From: Lentibacter algarum
Lineage (GTDB): Bacteria > Pseudomonadota > Alphaproteobacteria > Rhodobacterales > Rhodobacteraceae
DNA length: 64,000 bases
Assembly (NCBI RefSeq): GCF_040580765.1
Contig: NZ_CP158687.1
Span: 3,217,785-3,281,784, forward strand
Direction of reading: 5' to 3'
Positions 53,777-64,000 of the stretch are shown here, piece by piece. The number at the start of each line of letters is the position of its first letter. Position 1 is the first letter of the stretch. Made by a program: the position numbers and the translations under genes. The notes under the pieces were generated by a model. The model searched no databases and had not been told where the DNA came from. It saw only the letters and a list, made by a program, of their open reading frames with translations.

Positions 53777-55546
53777 ATGATGCAAATTGCTTCGAACCCA
53801 CACCACACGCGCGCATTGAATGAGACGAATGAGGCGCCAAAGATTGACGCAGAGAGCGCCATCGATGGAGCCAGTGCGGTCGCATTTGCAGAGGTGTTTG
53901 AGCACGGGGCTGACTTGCGCACGCCTGTCGAAGGCAAGGTAGGGTCATCGATTGATGCCGAGAAGACCAAAGACTTAGAGACGCGCTTGGTGCTGAGCGA
54001 GGTTGAGGCGGTGCAGGTACTTGCAGACACACGAGAATTTGTGTCGCCGAGCGCCGAGCAACCCAAAGAAACGATGATACTGGAACCAGAACCACCCGTA
54101 AGTCCGCACATCGCACCAGCCTTCAACAAGGTGCAAGACGGGCAGAACGATATTCGCTTTGAAGCTGAGGTTGGGCTTGGTCACTCAAGCGAAGGGACGG
54201 GTGATTTTGAAGCGCGTATTTCGGCAGTTCAGCAGCAATTTCAGACCTTTGGTCGCCAGCACTTTGATGCACGACTTATTGGTGAGTTGGGGCCTCAGGC
54301 TGGTCGAGAGCCGTCAAGTGTGGTGCAATATCTTACCGATGTGGAGATATCGGTTGGGAGTGATCTTGATGCCCGCACTGAGAAAGCTACTGAGGCAACT
54401 GTGAGAGGAGCGCTTGCCATAGACGAGGGGGCGAGGGTTTTTGATGTAGGCCCTTTCGACAACGCGAAGAGTATCGATGGTACACAGAGTTCAAAGCTGG
54501 GTCGAGAATTCGAGAGCGCTTTACATAGTTTGCCGAGTGCAGCTGCGGTCACAGTGAATGAGTTGGAAGCAGGGTCGCACACGGGAGGCCTGAGCGTCAA
54601 ATCTGCTCATGTAGGTGAGGTTGTTTCCGGTGAAATACGCAAAACAGGATCGATCGACGTGCCTCTGCAGCGCTCAATTGGATTTGCCGAGGTCAGTCCA
54701 AAAACTGGTGTTGTGGTGCCGCCTCTAAAACAGCAGATAGAGCCGAGTCAGCCGAGACCTTCTATGGGATTAGAGCTGCAAAATTCACCTTCAAAAGCAG
54801 TGCCGGCCTTGGTTGTGGGCATTGCCAACACAGAGAGCGTTCTCTTCAATCTGCCTGCCGCGTCGCACGAGGAAACAAAAAATGGTGTGACAGCCTTGTA
54901 CGTTGAGGCAGCGGGCCAATCCGTGAGGGATCAGATCAAGCATCCTTCAACATTCAAAGACATGCAGATTTTTCCTGTGCAAGTGACTTCTCAAGCAGAA
55001 GTCCTGTCTATGGGGCCACAGCTGCAATCCCCTTTGCCGCGACATGGCTACGAGCGTGATTTTATCTCTTTGGAGGCGATGGCTTTAGTTTCACAAGCAG
55101 AAGTTAATCGCTCGTTTGGGCAAGCTGTGGGGCAGAATGCGCTGACACTGAGCGCTGAGCATGCAGTAATGATTGTGCGCGACACTGTTGATGCTTTGGT
55201 AAGCAATAAAAAGCGAGAAATTGAGCTTCAGCTTCATCCCAAAGAGCTTGGTCGATTGCGTTTTGTCATGAGCCCTGGTGAAGGGCAAATGCTTGTTCAA
55301 ATATTTGCTGAGCGGCCTGAAACATTGGAGGCATTGCGGCGTCATGCGGAGCTTTTGACACAGGAGCTTTTCTCGGAAGGCTTCGAAAATACAAATTTCT
55401 CGTTTGAGCAGGACACCTCTCAAAACAAAGGCTCCAGCTTGGAGCACTCTAAGGTTGCCGCTCAGGACGAGACGGGTGGAGCCCCAAAAACAGTGGTGGC
55501 TTATGAGTGGCGTGATCCTGATGGCCGACTTGATATAAGAATATAG
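53777..55546 (+). CDS. fliK: flagellar hook-length control protein FliK
   Basis: 589 residues. A long, poorly conserved N-terminal region and a C-terminal hook-length domain with the defining REIELQLHPKELGRLRFVMS and MLVQIFAERPETLEALRRHA. It measures the hook and switches export specificity. It is directly followed by flgD, 11 bases on, the usual partner. Confidence 0.9.
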   Translation: MMQIASNPHHTRALNETNEAPKIDAESAIDGASAVAFAEVFEHGADLRTPVEGKVGSSIDAEKTKDLETRLVLSEVEAVQVLADTREFVSPSAEQPKETMILEPEPPVSPHIAPAFNKVQDGQNDIRFEAEVGLGHSSEGTGDFEARISAVQQQFQTFGRQHFDARLIGELGPQAGREPSSVVQYLTDVEISVGSDLDARTEKATEATVRGALAIDEGARVFDVGPFDNAKSIDGTQSSKLGREFESALHSLPSAAAVTVNELEAGSHTGGLSVKSAHVGEVVSGEIRKTGSIDVPLQRSIGFAEVSPKTGVVVPPLKQQIEPSQPRPSMGLELQNSPSKAVPALVVGIANTESVLFNLPAASHEETKNGVTALYVEAAGQSVRDQIKHPSTFKDMQIFPVQVTSQAEVLSMGPQLQSPLPRHGYERDFISLEAMALVSQAEVNRSFGQAVGQNALTLSAEHAVMIVRDTVDALVSNKKREIELQLHPKELGRLRFVMSPGEGQMLVQIFAERPETLEALRRHAELLTQELFSEGFENTNFSFEQDTSQNKGSSLEHSKVAAQDETGGAPKTVVAYEWRDPDGRLDIRI

Positions 55547-55557
55547 AGAGACAAATC

Positions 55558-56211
55558 ATGGTAGAAATTGCTTCCAATCTAAATCAGGCGACGGTTTACT
55601 CGCCCTCGGCAAAAACACAAAATGCGGTGACGTCTGACTTTCAAACGTTCATCCAAATGTTGACGACGCAAGCCGAGAATCAAGATCCGCTTAATCCGAT
55701 GGACTCAGCTGAATATGCGTCACAGTTGGCGAGCTTTTCATCCGTCGAGCAGCAGGTCAAAACGAATGATTTGTTGGCAGATCTGGCGGCTCAGATGGGC
55801 GCCTCAAATCTTGCGCAGCTTTCTGCTTGGGTTGGTATGGATGCCAGAACCGCAGCACCTGTCCAATTTGAGGGCTTACCCGTTACCCTGCATCCTCTTC
55901 CTGCGCGCTTGGCCGACGAGGCTTTTCTTGTTGTTTTTGATGACACTGACACAGAAGTACAACGGCTTCCCTTGGGGTTAGATGGTGAACCGGTAGATTG
56001 GGCTGGAGTTGGTGCGGGTGGGTCGCCATTTGCCCCGGGCGCGTATCAGTTTAGAGTAGAAAATTATGCAGAAGGTGAGTTGCTGGGCAGTTCGCCAGTT
56101 GAAAGCTATCAACGGGTGGAGGAAGCACAGATGATTGATGGACAAATCATACTGCTGTTAGCAGGTGGGCAGGCGGTCTCGCCTGCAGACATTATTGGTT
56201 TGCGAAGTTAA
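55558..56211 (+). CDS. flgD: flagellar hook-capping protein FlgD
   Basis: 217 residues. The N-terminal capping signature (DFQTFIQMLTTQAENQDPLN, PMDSAEYASQLASFSSVEQQ) followed by the FlgD Ig/Tudor-like domain. A scaffold for hook growth, lost from the mature hook. Its stop overlaps the yjbF stop on the other strand by four bases. Confidence 0.93.
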   Translation: MVEIASNLNQATVYSPSAKTQNAVTSDFQTFIQMLTTQAENQDPLNPMDSAEYASQLASFSSVEQQVKTNDLLADLAAQMGASNLAQLSAWVGMDARTAAPVQFEGLPVTLHPLPARLADEAFLVVFDDTDTEVQRLPLGLDGEPVDWAGVGAGGSPFAPGAYQFRVENYAEGELLGSSPVESYQRVEEAQMIDGQIILLLAGGQAVSPADIIGLRS

Positions 56212-56885
56212 CGCAGTTTTTGAATGGTGAGATAGCCGTTGACTGGGCCGAGCCATTGGCGTGATTGAACAATACGTCCTGATGGCGTTACTTTGTAGGT
56301 ATTTTCGAATGCTACGTTCGGTCCAGAACATTCTTCAACTAACACTGTGACTGTGCCGCTGATTTCACCAATCGCGATGCTCTCCGCCCCGAGCGCTTTG
56401 ATTGAGCAGGTAAGCTGCATAATCTGTTCCTGATTTTCTCCGTTGAGGTAGACGTGTGTTCGGCTGGCGTTTCCTGAGCGACGATTGACAATAAGGGCGA
56501 GAGAGTTGCTAACTTCGGCAGACATGAGATCGGCTCCAAGTCCACGGGTGGCTGTTACAACGCCATTTTTTTCAGATATTGTTCGCCTGTCAGGAGAGCC
56601 CCAAGTGCTATAAGCACCATTGTTTGCAACTTCGGTTAGAAAAGTGAAGCTGTTGCGATTTTCTACTACAGCGATGGCAAGACGTTTGTCCGTATTTTTC
56701 AGAGCGAGGCCAATGTTTCGTGACAGCTCCTCTGCAGTGGGTACGGCAGATGTTTCACGGCTTTTTTTGAGTGCGCCACCTTTGATAGCGTTTAGAACGC
56801 TTCCTTGATCAGGTTGGTTTCCGCAGGCAGCGAGTGCAAGGGTCATGCCGCCGACGAGTGCGCCCAATTTCAAATATGAAATCAT
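56208..56885 (-). CDS. YjbF/GfcB-family lipoprotein
   Basis: 225 residues. The start ATG 56885 has GGAGG eight bases upstream and yields ISYLKLGALVGGMTLALAAC with a lipobox. The mature region follows YjbF/GfcB, an outer-membrane-associated lipoprotein of exopolysaccharide or group 4 capsule loci. It overlaps the end of the yjbH-like gene by four bases, so the pair is an operon. Confidence 0.82.
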   Translation of the reverse strand: MISYLKLGALVGGMTLALAACGNQPDQGSVLNAIKGGALKKSRETSAVPTAEELSRNIGLALKNTDKRLAIAVVENRNSFTFLTEVANNGAYSTWGSPDRRTISEKNGVVTATRGLGADLMSAEVSNSLALIVNRRSGNASRTHVYLNGENQEQIMQLTCSIKALGAESIAIGEISGTVTVLVEECSGPNVAFENTYKVTPSGRIVQSRQWLGPVNGYLTIQKLR

Positions 56886-58987
56886 CTCCAGAACCTCCCC
56901 CACGTCTTGGCCATTTCAGCTCTATGCGTTTCGCGAACGGTATTATAGAGCCTGCCGTTAACATTGACGCGAGCACCACCGTCACGAGTGAGCGACTGAA
57001 TGACGGTCTCTGTACTTTTCTGCGTCGAGTTTCCGAGTGCCCAGCTCATAGGCAGCGTGATCTTTATCCCTTTGTCAAAAGATCCCTCGCCAAATCGTTC
57101 TGACGATAAATTGGTCTTGGTGACATAGGCACCAACACGCCAGCCATTTCCAAACTCGCGGTCGACTGCAACTGTTGCGCCGTAATCGCCCGCAAGATAG
57201 CGACCGACATCGACTTGTGTATGAAACCCTTTTCCAAGGTCGTAATAAGCAGACAGATGACCCGTCGCGATATTGTAATCTTGCAGGCCAAATCGCTGAT
57301 CAAAATCGCGTTGGACCACATAGTTGAGTTCGGCAGCGAGTGCTAGCCGGCTAGATACGGGCTTCCAGAGCACTTCTCCAGACACACCAGCATACATTTG
57401 CTCTAGATACCCAAAAGTCATGCGGCCGTAGAGATTCTCACCTAGTCGACCGTATTTGGCAATTGTGAGATGCTCGATTTTTGGTCCGCGACCTACAGCA
57501 TAGAGGCGTGCATCGGAGCGTACAGCATGGGGTGGGTTGATCGCGACAAAGCCACCTCTGTTCGGGGAAAGACCGTCCAGATTACCACCAAGCTTATAGT
57601 TAAAAGAGCCTGATGCTACCCAGCCTGGCGCGATGTGGTATTGACCCTCTATTTGCGCGAGTAGGTCTGCGCGTACAGGGCTATCTGGATCAAACACGCT
57701 GAATTTAGCGATTGGCCCTAAACCCCAAGTGAGCCTAGGGTATGTTCCTTCCAGACTGTCAAAGCTGAGTGCGGAACTATCGGCTGAAAAACGAGCGCGA
57801 TTCAGTATATCGGTCGCAGGCGCATGCTCTAGAGCTTCAATGTCTGACCGTGAAATCGTTACTGAGCCAGCGGGGATACCTTGATTTGAGTAGGTGACTT
57901 TTAGCGTTTCAACTGAATCTGGCAAAACTCGAGTCATGATGCGCATGGCCCGACCTACAGCCTGACTTTCGATATCAAAACGTTCATTGCGAATGAGTAG
58001 CTCAGCGGATCGCCCCTCAATCCGAGTGCCTTCTAGTGCGATACCTTCGCGGGCAAGGGCTGTCGCGAGTGCAGCTTTGATCTGGTCTTGTCTCTCCGCC
58101 TCATTGGTCCAACCCAGATTTTGCGCAGATTGGGAGGCGCGTACGGCGACAGGCTGTGGCGCAGTATCATTGCCACCAATCACAGGAGAGCTTTTCGGAT
58201 CGATCGAAATGCTGATGTTTAGCCCGAATTCGCTACCATACATATAGGATGCACTGAGCTGAACTGTGTCGTTGAATTTGTATTTGGCCCCAAAGTTGAA
58301 GGGCGACTTGACGTCAAAAATTCTGCGATCTTCCCGAACATACGCGTCTGATGAATATTCGACTGAAAAGCCCAATCGATCGTTGTGATTGTAGTTTATA
58401 CCAGCGAAGCCAGCGACCGGCCCCCTGAACCAACGATCGTAATTAGGAATGCCACCTGACCCTAGAGTTTGTGTCGGACGACTGCCCATGACTGCAAAGC
58501 TACCGTGGCTTCCCAATCGCCCCCAGCCTAGTCCCCCAGTGAGGCGTAGTTTCGGCCCGACTGATTTTGTCCCAACGACATACTCGCCAGTATAAAGCCC
58601 TGTTCCCAAGAAATCCCGCAGCCCAACGGCGAGAGCTGGCCGATACGTCTTTTCATCAAAGATTTGATAGTGAACATCAAAGCTCCGATCGAAATATGTG
58701 GAGAGCCCAGAACCTGGTGCGGTGAGGCCTTTGATACCAGAATAGCGAAAAACGCCGGAGATACGGGGGGTGAGCTGAAACGACAGGTTTGTTTTCGTGG
58801 TCCCGCCAAAATGCGAAATTGTGGTAATCAAACGTCCGTCAGGCCCAACTTCAGCGGTGGGCATGTCGATAAGGCCACCTGACACCCCGTAGGTGTTCAC
58901 CCAAGTCGCAGTTTGTTCTTCTGCGGACAGTGCAACGGGCAAAACAGATAGCCCAGAAATTGCTATCAAGAAGTACGCTTTTAACAT
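56882..58987 (-). CDS. YjbH/GfcD-like outer-membrane beta-barrel protein
   Basis: ~701 residues with a signal (MLKAYFLIAISGLSVLPVAL) and the YjbH hallmark WVNTYGVSGGLIDMPTAEV near the mature start, then a long run of alternating beta strands ending FWR-like. YjbH proteins work with YjbF in exopolysaccharide export. ATG 58987 is chosen; GTG 58996 is possible. First gene of the yjbH-yjbF pair. Confidence 0.87.
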   Translation of the reverse strand: MLKAYFLIAISGLSVLPVALSAEEQTATWVNTYGVSGGLIDMPTAEVGPDGRLITTISHFGGTTKTNLSFQLTPRISGVFRYSGIKGLTAPGSGLSTYFDRSFDVHYQIFDEKTYRPALAVGLRDFLGTGLYTGEYVVGTKSVGPKLRLTGGLGWGRLGSHGSFAVMGSRPTQTLGSGGIPNYDRWFRGPVAGFAGINYNHNDRLGFSVEYSSDAYVREDRRIFDVKSPFNFGAKYKFNDTVQLSASYMYGSEFGLNISISIDPKSSPVIGGNDTAPQPVAVRASQSAQNLGWTNEAERQDQIKAALATALAREGIALEGTRIEGRSAELLIRNERFDIESQAVGRAMRIMTRVLPDSVETLKVTYSNQGIPAGSVTISRSDIEALEHAPATDILNRARFSADSSALSFDSLEGTYPRLTWGLGPIAKFSVFDPDSPVRADLLAQIEGQYHIAPGWVASGSFNYKLGGNLDGLSPNRGGFVAINPPHAVRSDARLYAVGRGPKIEHLTIAKYGRLGENLYGRMTFGYLEQMYAGVSGEVLWKPVSSRLALAAELNYVVQRDFDQRFGLQDYNIATGHLSAYYDLGKGFHTQVDVGRYLAGDYGATVAVDREFGNGWRVGAYVTKTNLSSERFGEGSFDKGIKITLPMSWALGNSTQKSTETVIQSLTRDGGARVNVNGRLYNTVRETHRAEMAKTWGRFWR

Positions 58988-59088
58988 GTCCTGCACTCGT
59001 TATTTACGATGGTCTAACAAGTAGCCTAACTTATCAAACTTTCATAGGATAAAGGTCGAGAAGCTTAATTGGTTCTCTATTTATGGGA

Positions 59089-60627
59089 TCAGGAAAGTAG
59101 CAAATATGCCGCGAGGCCAGCACAGCTTGCGCTGAGAATAGCAGTTGTTGCTATCTTTAGGCCTAATCGTGACGGTGGTGGCGCAACGGCAGAAGCGGCT
59201 TGCGCTGCGAGAGCCTTTTCGACCAAGTTGGGCAGGCGTGGACCAAAGCGGGCCACAACCCGCAGCGTTTTGACGAGGTCATTCATAAGCGCACGAGGGC
59301 CAAGCGCGTTCTTTATATAATCCTCAACTATTGGATGAGCCACGTCCCAGATATTGAGCTGCGGGCTAAGGCTTCTGGCGACGCCTTCGACAACGACCAT
59401 CGTCCGCTGCAGTAATATCAGCTCCGTGCGAGTTTCCATTCCGAAGCGTTCAGTGACTTCGAAAAGATAGCTCAAGAGCTTTCCCATCGAGATGCGAGAG
59501 GCATCCATACCGAAAATCGGTTCGCCAACTGCGCGGAGTGCCCGGGCGAACTCTTCTACATCTCGGTCTGCGGGCACATAGCCAGCTTCAAAATGCACTT
59601 CAGCAACGCGTTTATAGTCACGCTTTATAAACCCATATAGAATCTCCGCATAGACACGACGGGTGTAGTCATCAATGTGACCCATAATGCCAAAGTCAAA
59701 GGCGATGATATCGCCGTTTGGGGCTACCTTAAGATTGCCTTGGTGCATGTCTGCGTGGAAAAAGCCATCGCGAAGTGCGTGGTTCAGAAAAAGCTGGAGT
59801 ACACGTGTGCCAAGCTCGTCACGATTGTGCCCAAGCGCATCTATAGCCGCATTGTCGCCCAAAGGGACGCCCTCGGCCCAGCTCATGGTCATTACCCGAC
59901 GACTGGAGTGCTCCCAGATGATCTTGGGCAGTGTAAATCCCGCGTCATCTTTGGTGTTTGCGGCAAATTCGCTTGCAGAGGCGCTCTCAAGTCGGAGGTC
60001 AAGCTCGCCTTTGACGACACCCTCAAAGTGCTCGATTACATCGCGTGGCTTTAGGCGGCGCGAGCCAGGACTAAAGACTTCAATGAAGTTTGCGACAAAG
60101 TAAAACACGTCAATGTCACGCTGAAAGGCCCGCTCAATTCGTGGTCGCAATACTTTTATTGCGACGGTATCGCCTGTTTCGCGAAGGCGCGCTTTGTGAA
60201 CTTGAGCAATGGAAGCTGCGGCAACTGGTTCGCTGAAGTCATCAAAGATTACTTCCAGTGGTTGACCGAGCTCTTCTTCGACCATCCGTTTGGCTGCCGA
60301 GGTTGGGAAGGGAGGCAACTTATCTTGTAAAATGCGCAGCTGAAGCGCCAAATCATTGCCAACAAGATCGGGACGGGTGCTAAGCACTTGCCCAAATTTG
60401 ATATAGGCAGGGCCGAGCGCCGAGAGTGCCCGCGCTGGGGGCGGTAGCTCAAGATCGCCGCGCTTTCCCAGCCATTTAAATGGCCAGACCAGTGTGCGAG
60501 CGAGAATACGAAGCGGACGGGGTGCGTCAAACGCCTCAAGGACCACGGGCATTGCGCCAGTGCGCTCGAGCGTGGCGCCCATCCGGATCATTCGAAAGAT
60601 ATTGTGGGGACCCTTCAAATCTTCCAT
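59089..60627 (-). CDS. ubiB: ubiquinone biosynthesis protein UbiB (ABC1/ADCK atypical kinase)
   Basis: 512 residues. The KxGQ motif ([14 protein letters not shown]), the Ala-rich nucleotide loop ([13 protein letters not shown]), the catalytic DFG-like DFGIMGH and a C-terminal membrane helix ([20 protein letters not shown]). It aids hydroxylation or lipid extraction steps in ubiquinone synthesis. Its start overlaps the ubiE stop by 13 bases. Confidence 0.95.
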   Translation of the reverse strand: MEDLKGPHNIFRMIRMGATLERTGAMPVVLEAFDAPRPLRILARTLVWPFKWLGKRGDLELPPPARALSALGPAYIKFGQVLSTRPDLVGNDLALQLRILQDKLPPFPTSAAKRMVEEELGQPLEVIFDDFSEPVAAASIAQVHKARLRETGDTVAIKVLRPRIERAFQRDIDVFYFVANFIEVFSPGSRRLKPRDVIEHFEGVVKGELDLRLESASASEFAANTKDDAGFTLPKIIWEHSSRRVMTMSWAEGVPLGDNAAIDALGHNRDELGTRVLQLFLNHALRDGFFHADMHQGNLKVAPNGDIIAFDFGIMGHIDDYTRRVYAEILYGFIKRDYKRVAEVHFEAGYVPADRDVEEFARALRAVGEPIFGMDASRISMGKLLSYLFEVTERFGMETRTELILLQRTMVVVEGVARSLSPQLNIWDVAHPIVEDYIKNALGPRALMNDLVKTLRVVARFGPRLPNLVEKALAAQAASAVAPPPSRLGLKIATTAILSASCAGLAAYLLLS

Positions 60628-61358
60628 CCCGAATGGAGAGCGGCGATGCCAAGGCTGAGGTTGCGATAGCTCGCGTTTTCAAAGCCAGCATCCTTGATCA
60701 TCTGGAGGAAGGTGTCTTGGTCAGGAAAGCGTCGGATCGACTCGACAAGATATTGATAGCTGTCCCTGTCGCCAGCGATGGCTTCGCCAAGGCGGGGAAT
60801 AATGTTAAATGAATAAAGGTCGTAAGCTTTTTGCATCAGATCGTTTGGTATCTGACTGAACTCAAGTACCATAAGCCTCCCACCCGGGCGCAGGACACGA
60901 AAAGCCTCTGCTAGTGCGTCTTGGGGGCGCGTTACATTTCTGATCCCAAAGGAGATAGTGTAGACATCAAAGCTGTTGTCAGGGAAGGGCAGTGCCATCG
61001 CGTCGCCTACAACCCAGCTCAGCTGGTTCGCCATTTGCTCGGCTTCTGCGCGCTTTCGCCCCTCAACAAGCATGGGCTCTGTCAGGTCGCAGACCACCGC
61101 CTCAGCGTCTCCTGCGCGCGCAAGAAACCGAAAGGATATGTCACCTGTACCACCAGCAACATCAAGCAAGCGTTGGCCGGCACGTGGTGCGAGCCAGTCC
61201 ATCATGGCGTCTTTCCAAACACGGTGGATCCCAAGGCTCATTGCGTCATTCATGACGTCATACTTTGACGCAACAGAGCCGAAGATACCTTGAACGCGCC
61301 CCGCTTTTTCTGACTCGGGGACGGTTTGAAAGCCGAAATGTGTTGTTTTCTCTGACAT
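60615..61358 (-). CDS. ubiE: ubiquinone/menaquinone methyltransferase UbiE
   Basis: 247 residues from ATG 61358 ([19 protein letters not shown]); the longer frame to 61505 is not conserved. The SAM-binding motif I is [15 protein letters not shown], with the family marks [19 protein letters not shown] and [19 protein letters not shown]. It carries out the C-methylation in quinone synthesis and is operonic with ubiB. Confidence 0.96.
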   Translation of the reverse strand: MSEKTTHFGFQTVPESEKAGRVQGIFGSVASKYDVMNDAMSLGIHRVWKDAMMDWLAPRAGQRLLDVAGGTGDISFRFLARAGDAEAVVCDLTEPMLVEGRKRAEAEQMANQLSWVVGDAMALPFPDNSFDVYTISFGIRNVTRPQDALAEAFRVLRPGGRLMVLEFSQIPNDLMQKAYDLYSFNIIPRLGEAIAGDRDSYQYLVESIRRFPDQDTFLQMIKDAGFENASYRNLSLGIAALHSGWKI

Positions 61359-61453
61359 GGGCCTTGCCGTTTGCTGTACTCCCTTCTCATATAGTGCCGA
61401 TGTGGTGCGCACAATGCGCTGAAATGGCACTAAAAGAGCAAAGCGAGCGGTCC

Positions 61454-62305
61454 ATGCCTGAACTTCCCGAAGTTGAAACCGTGAGACGAGGCCTTGTGCC
61501 TTCAATGGAGGGGGTTCGGATTGCTCGTGTCGATGTTAATCGCCCCGATCTACGTTGGCCATTTCCAGAGCGAATGGCCGAACGGCTTGTGGGGCAAGAG
61601 GTTCTAAGGCTCCGGCGCCGTTCAAAATATATTCTTGCTGATTTGAGCAGTGGGGAATCACTTCTCATCCATTTGGGTATGTCTGGCCGGATGACCGTTT
61701 CGGGCGACCCATTGGGGCAGTTCGTTCATGAACATCCTAAGCTCGAAAAACACGACCATGTCATTATCTGGATGGAGGGTGGCGCACGGATCGCCTTTAA
61801 TGATCCGCGCCGTTTTGGGGCTATGGACCTTTTGTCCACTGACACGGCAGAGAGCCACCCACTTCTTGCAAAGCTGGGGCCCGAGCCTTTGGGGAATGCT
61901 TTTTCAGAAAGCTATCTCGCCGAGGCACTTGAAGGGCGGCGCACGCCCATGAAATCGGCCCTGCTTGACCAACGGATCATCGCGGGTCTTGGCAATATAT
62001 ATGTCTGCGAAGTGCTTCATAAAACGGGAATTTCTCCGAAGCGGCAAGCGGGGCAGGTGAGCCGCGTGCGATTGAATCGTGTGGTGTCGGCCGTGCGAGA
62101 TGTATTGGAAACGGCAATTTCTGCGGGCGGGTCTTCGTTGAAAGATTTCAAGCAAACCAGCGGCGAGCTTGGGTATTTCCAGCATCAATTCCAAGTCTAC
62201 GACCGAGAGGGCACTGCCTGTCAGACGCCTGATTGTAAGGGAGAGATTGCGCGGATCGTCCAGTCTGGCCGCTCAACCTTCTATTGCCCCCAGTGTCAAA
62301 GATAG
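61454..62305 (+). CDS. mutM: formamidopyrimidine-DNA glycosylase
   Basis: 283 residues. The N-terminal [13 protein letters not shown] supplies the catalytic Pro/Glu after Met removal; [11 protein letters not shown] holds the second catalytic Lys; the C-terminal zinc finger is [15 protein letters not shown]. It removes oxidised purines such as 8-oxoguanine. ATG 61454 fixes the obligatory N-terminus; the frame opens earlier. Diverges from ubiE, as commonly seen in this group. Confidence 0.97.
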   Translation: MPELPEVETVRRGLVPSMEGVRIARVDVNRPDLRWPFPERMAERLVGQEVLRLRRRSKYILADLSSGESLLIHLGMSGRMTVSGDPLGQFVHEHPKLEKHDHVIIWMEGGARIAFNDPRRFGAMDLLSTDTAESHPLLAKLGPEPLGNAFSESYLAEALEGRRTPMKSALLDQRIIAGLGNIYVCEVLHKTGISPKRQAGQVSRVRLNRVVSAVRDVLETAISAGGSSLKDFKQTSGELGYFQHQFQVYDREGTACQTPDCKGEIARIVQSGRSTFYCPQCQR

Positions 62306-62371
62306 CTTGAACCGCGTGACAGGAGTGATATTGAAACGGCTCTGAGTGAAACAAGCGAAAGCGACCATCAC

Positions 62372-63148
62372 ATGGCTTTTGAGACGATCATCGTCGACGT
62401 GGAAGACCACATTGCCCTTATCCGCCTGAATCGGCCGGACGCGCTCAACGCGCTCAACGCAGAGCTACTTTCGGAGCTTGTCGAGGCGTTGAAAGACGCG
62501 CAAACAAACGAGAAGGTGCGCTGTATTGTTGTCACAGGCAGCGAGAAAGCATTTGCTGCAGGTGCTGACATCAAAATGATGAGCGAAAAGAGCTTTGTGG
62601 ATGTCTTCACTGAAGACCTTTTCACACCTGAGAGCCATGAGATTGGGCGCATCCGGAAGCCTATTATCGCAGCCGTTTCTGGCTACGCATTGGGCGGGGG
62701 ATGCGAGCTGGCGATGATGTGTGACTTCATTATTTGCTCAGATACAGCGAAGTTTGGGCAACCAGAGATCAACCTTGGTGTTATGGCGGGCCTTGGCGGT
62801 ACGCAGCGTCTTACGCGTGCGGTTGGTAAGGCGAAGTCAATGGACATGAACCTGACGGGCCGGTTTATGGATGCAGAAGAGGCAGAGCGCGCAGGGCTTG
62901 TGAGCCGTGTTGTGCCGGGCAAAGAGCTGATGAAAGAAGCGATGAGTGCTGCGAGCAAGATTGCAGAGAAATCGATGATCACTGTTATGGCCATCAAAGA
63001 AGCGACGAACCGTTCGTTTGAAATGACATTGAACGAAGGCCTGCTCTTTGAGCGCCGCGTCTTCCACTCTCTTTTTGCGACTGAAGATCAGAAGGAAGGC
63101 ATGGCCGCGTTTAGCGAAAAGCGCCAGCCACAGTTCCGCGACAAATAG
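62372..63148 (+). CDS. enoyl-CoA hydratase
   Basis: 258 residues of the crotonase family. Oxyanion-hole and catalytic regions: FAAGADIKMM, GGGCELAMMCD with the first Glu, and FGQPEINLGVMAGLGGTQRL with the second. It hydrates trans-2-enoyl-CoA in fatty-acid beta-oxidation. It is the usual neighbour between mutM and rpsT in roseobacters. Confidence 0.95.
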   Translation: MAFETIIVDVEDHIALIRLNRPDALNALNAELLSELVEALKDAQTNEKVRCIVVTGSEKAFAAGADIKMMSEKSFVDVFTEDLFTPESHEIGRIRKPIIAAVSGYALGGGCELAMMCDFIICSDTAKFGQPEINLGVMAGLGGTQRLTRAVGKAKSMDMNLTGRFMDAEEAERAGLVSRVVPGKELMKEAMSAASKIAEKSMITVMAIKEATNRSFEMTLNEGLLFERRVFHSLFATEDQKEGMAAFSEKRQPQFRDK

Positions 63149-63315
63149 GCTCTGGCAGGGCCGATATATAAGGGTTTGCATTTTCAGCAAACTAACGTAT
63201 ATGGCCCTCCAATACATGCGTGTGCAGCCCGCTTTGGCTAGAATCACCACTTCGGTGTCGGCTCTTGGGCGCATTGCGTTTAACGAAATATCATAACCGA
63301 ACCGAGGTCACTCAC

Positions 63316-63579
63316 ATGGCAAATTCGCCCCAAGCAAAAAAACGCGCCCGTCAGAATGAAGCACGCTTCGCTGTGAACAAAGCGCGCCGTTCACGGATCC
63401 GCACATACCTTCGCAAAGTTGAGGAAGCGATTGCTTCTGGTGACAAAGAAGCGGCAGCTGCTGCTCTTCGTGCAGCACAACCAGAGCTGATGCGCGGCGT
63501 TACAAAAGGTGTTTTTCATAAGAACACAGCATCGCGCAAAATGTCACGCCTGACATCACGCGTTAAAGCGCTCGCTTAA
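63316..63579 (+). CDS. rpsT: 30S ribosomal protein S20
   Basis: 87 residues: [38 protein letters not shown], and a C-terminal [15 protein letters not shown]. It binds 16S rRNA early in 30S assembly. ATG 63316 gives the standard MANSPQAKK start. In roseobacters dnaA usually follows; it is not in this window. Confidence 0.97.
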   Translation: MANSPQAKKRARQNEARFAVNKARRSRIRTYLRKVEEAIASGDKEAAAAALRAAQPELMRGVTKGVFHKNTASRKMSRLTSRVKALA

Positions 63580-63602
63580 ATTTAAGCGCTCTTTTTATGC
63601 TC

Positions 63603-63636
63603 AAACGGCGCTCCTTCTGGGGCGCCGTTTTTCGTT
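63603..63636 (+). terminator. terminator after rpsT
   Basis: A 9-bp stem AAACGGCGC / GCGCCGTTT with a ten-base loop and a T-rich tail (TTTCGTTTTTCC). Confidence 0.85.
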
Positions 63637-64000
63637 TTTCCTAATGTTTTCAGTTCGACGAAAAAGCTTGTGAGATTCTTTTTCACTGAATCGAGAGTCA
63701 AGCGTGAAGATAAGTTGCTAGGCCGCCCAGCATGTTGCTAATTTCAATCCAGCGATTCACCTCGCTTTGGGGGGACAGACCGAATTTCCGTCTTGGTATG
63801 GGAGCCAAGAATTTAAACTCCGGTCATATGTCCAAAGGTAAAAATGGCGCCTTGAACTCGGACCAGCTTCAGCTGGAGCTTAGAGTATTGGCTGCATTTT
63901 AGGTGAACGCTCGTTCAGGAGTCCTGCTGCAGGGGCCCGAATGATATTTTATTTGTAGATGCGCGCTAGATTTTAGTGCTTGGGACGAAACGGGACAAAT
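63637..64000. other. non-coding region at the right edge
   Basis: About 360 bases without a supported ORF. By context this should lead up to dnaA. I looked for DnaA boxes (TTATCCACA and one-mismatch forms) and saw none, so I do not call an origin here. Confidence 0.4.

Noticed and set aside
63637..64000. Chromosome origin (oriC) next to rpsT
   Set aside because: The rpsT neighbourhood fits a dnaA-proximal locus, but no DnaA boxes or repeat cluster are visible and dnaA itself is outside the window.
1..64000. CRISPR arrays and rRNA or tRNA genes
   Set aside because: No regularly spaced repeats and no complete tRNA or rRNA signatures were seen on either strand.

Overview
The window is a chromosomal segment of a marine alphaproteobacterium of the Roseobacter group (Rhodobacterales). 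Three things point there: the gene order yjbF-yjbH / ubiB-ubiE / mutM / enoyl-CoA hydratase / rpsT, the flagellar cluster with flaF-flbT next to flagellin, and the Rhodobacter-type porins. Housekeeping DNA is moderately GC-rich. The 13.4-25.9 kb stretch is visibly richer in A/T. No rRNA, tRNA or CRISPR array was found.

Layout. 0-12 kb: a truncated NCS2 permease, a lipoprotein, a trypsin-like protease, a cupin/GST pair, a RelA/SpoT-domain protein, the holA-lptE-leuS operon, a candidate small RNA with two CU-rich hairpin loops (CCUCCUCCC class), a glycosyltransferase and a DUF3576-like lipoprotein. 12.2-27.1 kb: three porin genes in direct tandem, separated by two accessory blocks of about 5.6 and 5.9 kb. 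Each block carries one long and one short tyrosine recombinase. 27.5-56.2 kb: a LacI-type regulator and a flagellar cluster (motB, flgEKLI, fliP-N-H-F, fliL, motE-like, motA, flaF, fliC, flgJ-like, fliK, flgD) that encloses an intact DUF1285-MoxR-DUF58-DUF4159 block. An IS3-family element at 49.5-51.0 kb cuts both neighbours (a TPR/AMIN-like gene and flbT) and has no target duplication, so DNA has probably been lost there. 56.2-64 kb: yjbF/yjbH, ubiB, ubiE, mutM, an enoyl-CoA hydratase and rpsT.

The most striking feature is the porin array. All three porins share an identical 59-62 bp stretch inside the signal-peptide coding region. To its left the three sequences are unrelated, and only the first copy has a normal RBS and the ATG-started MKKIL leader. 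To its right each copy runs into its own porin body. This is what site-specific integration into the 5' end of a porin gene would leave. Each circular element would bring a startless porin, splice it in frame to the host promoter, start codon and signal peptide, and push the resident porin downstream as a silent copy. The three porins differ most in an Ala/Thr-rich segment of about 90-100 residues near the N-terminus. I infer a porin-replacement system driven by tyrosine recombinases, perhaps acting on phage reception or surface variation. It is an inference from sequence layout only.
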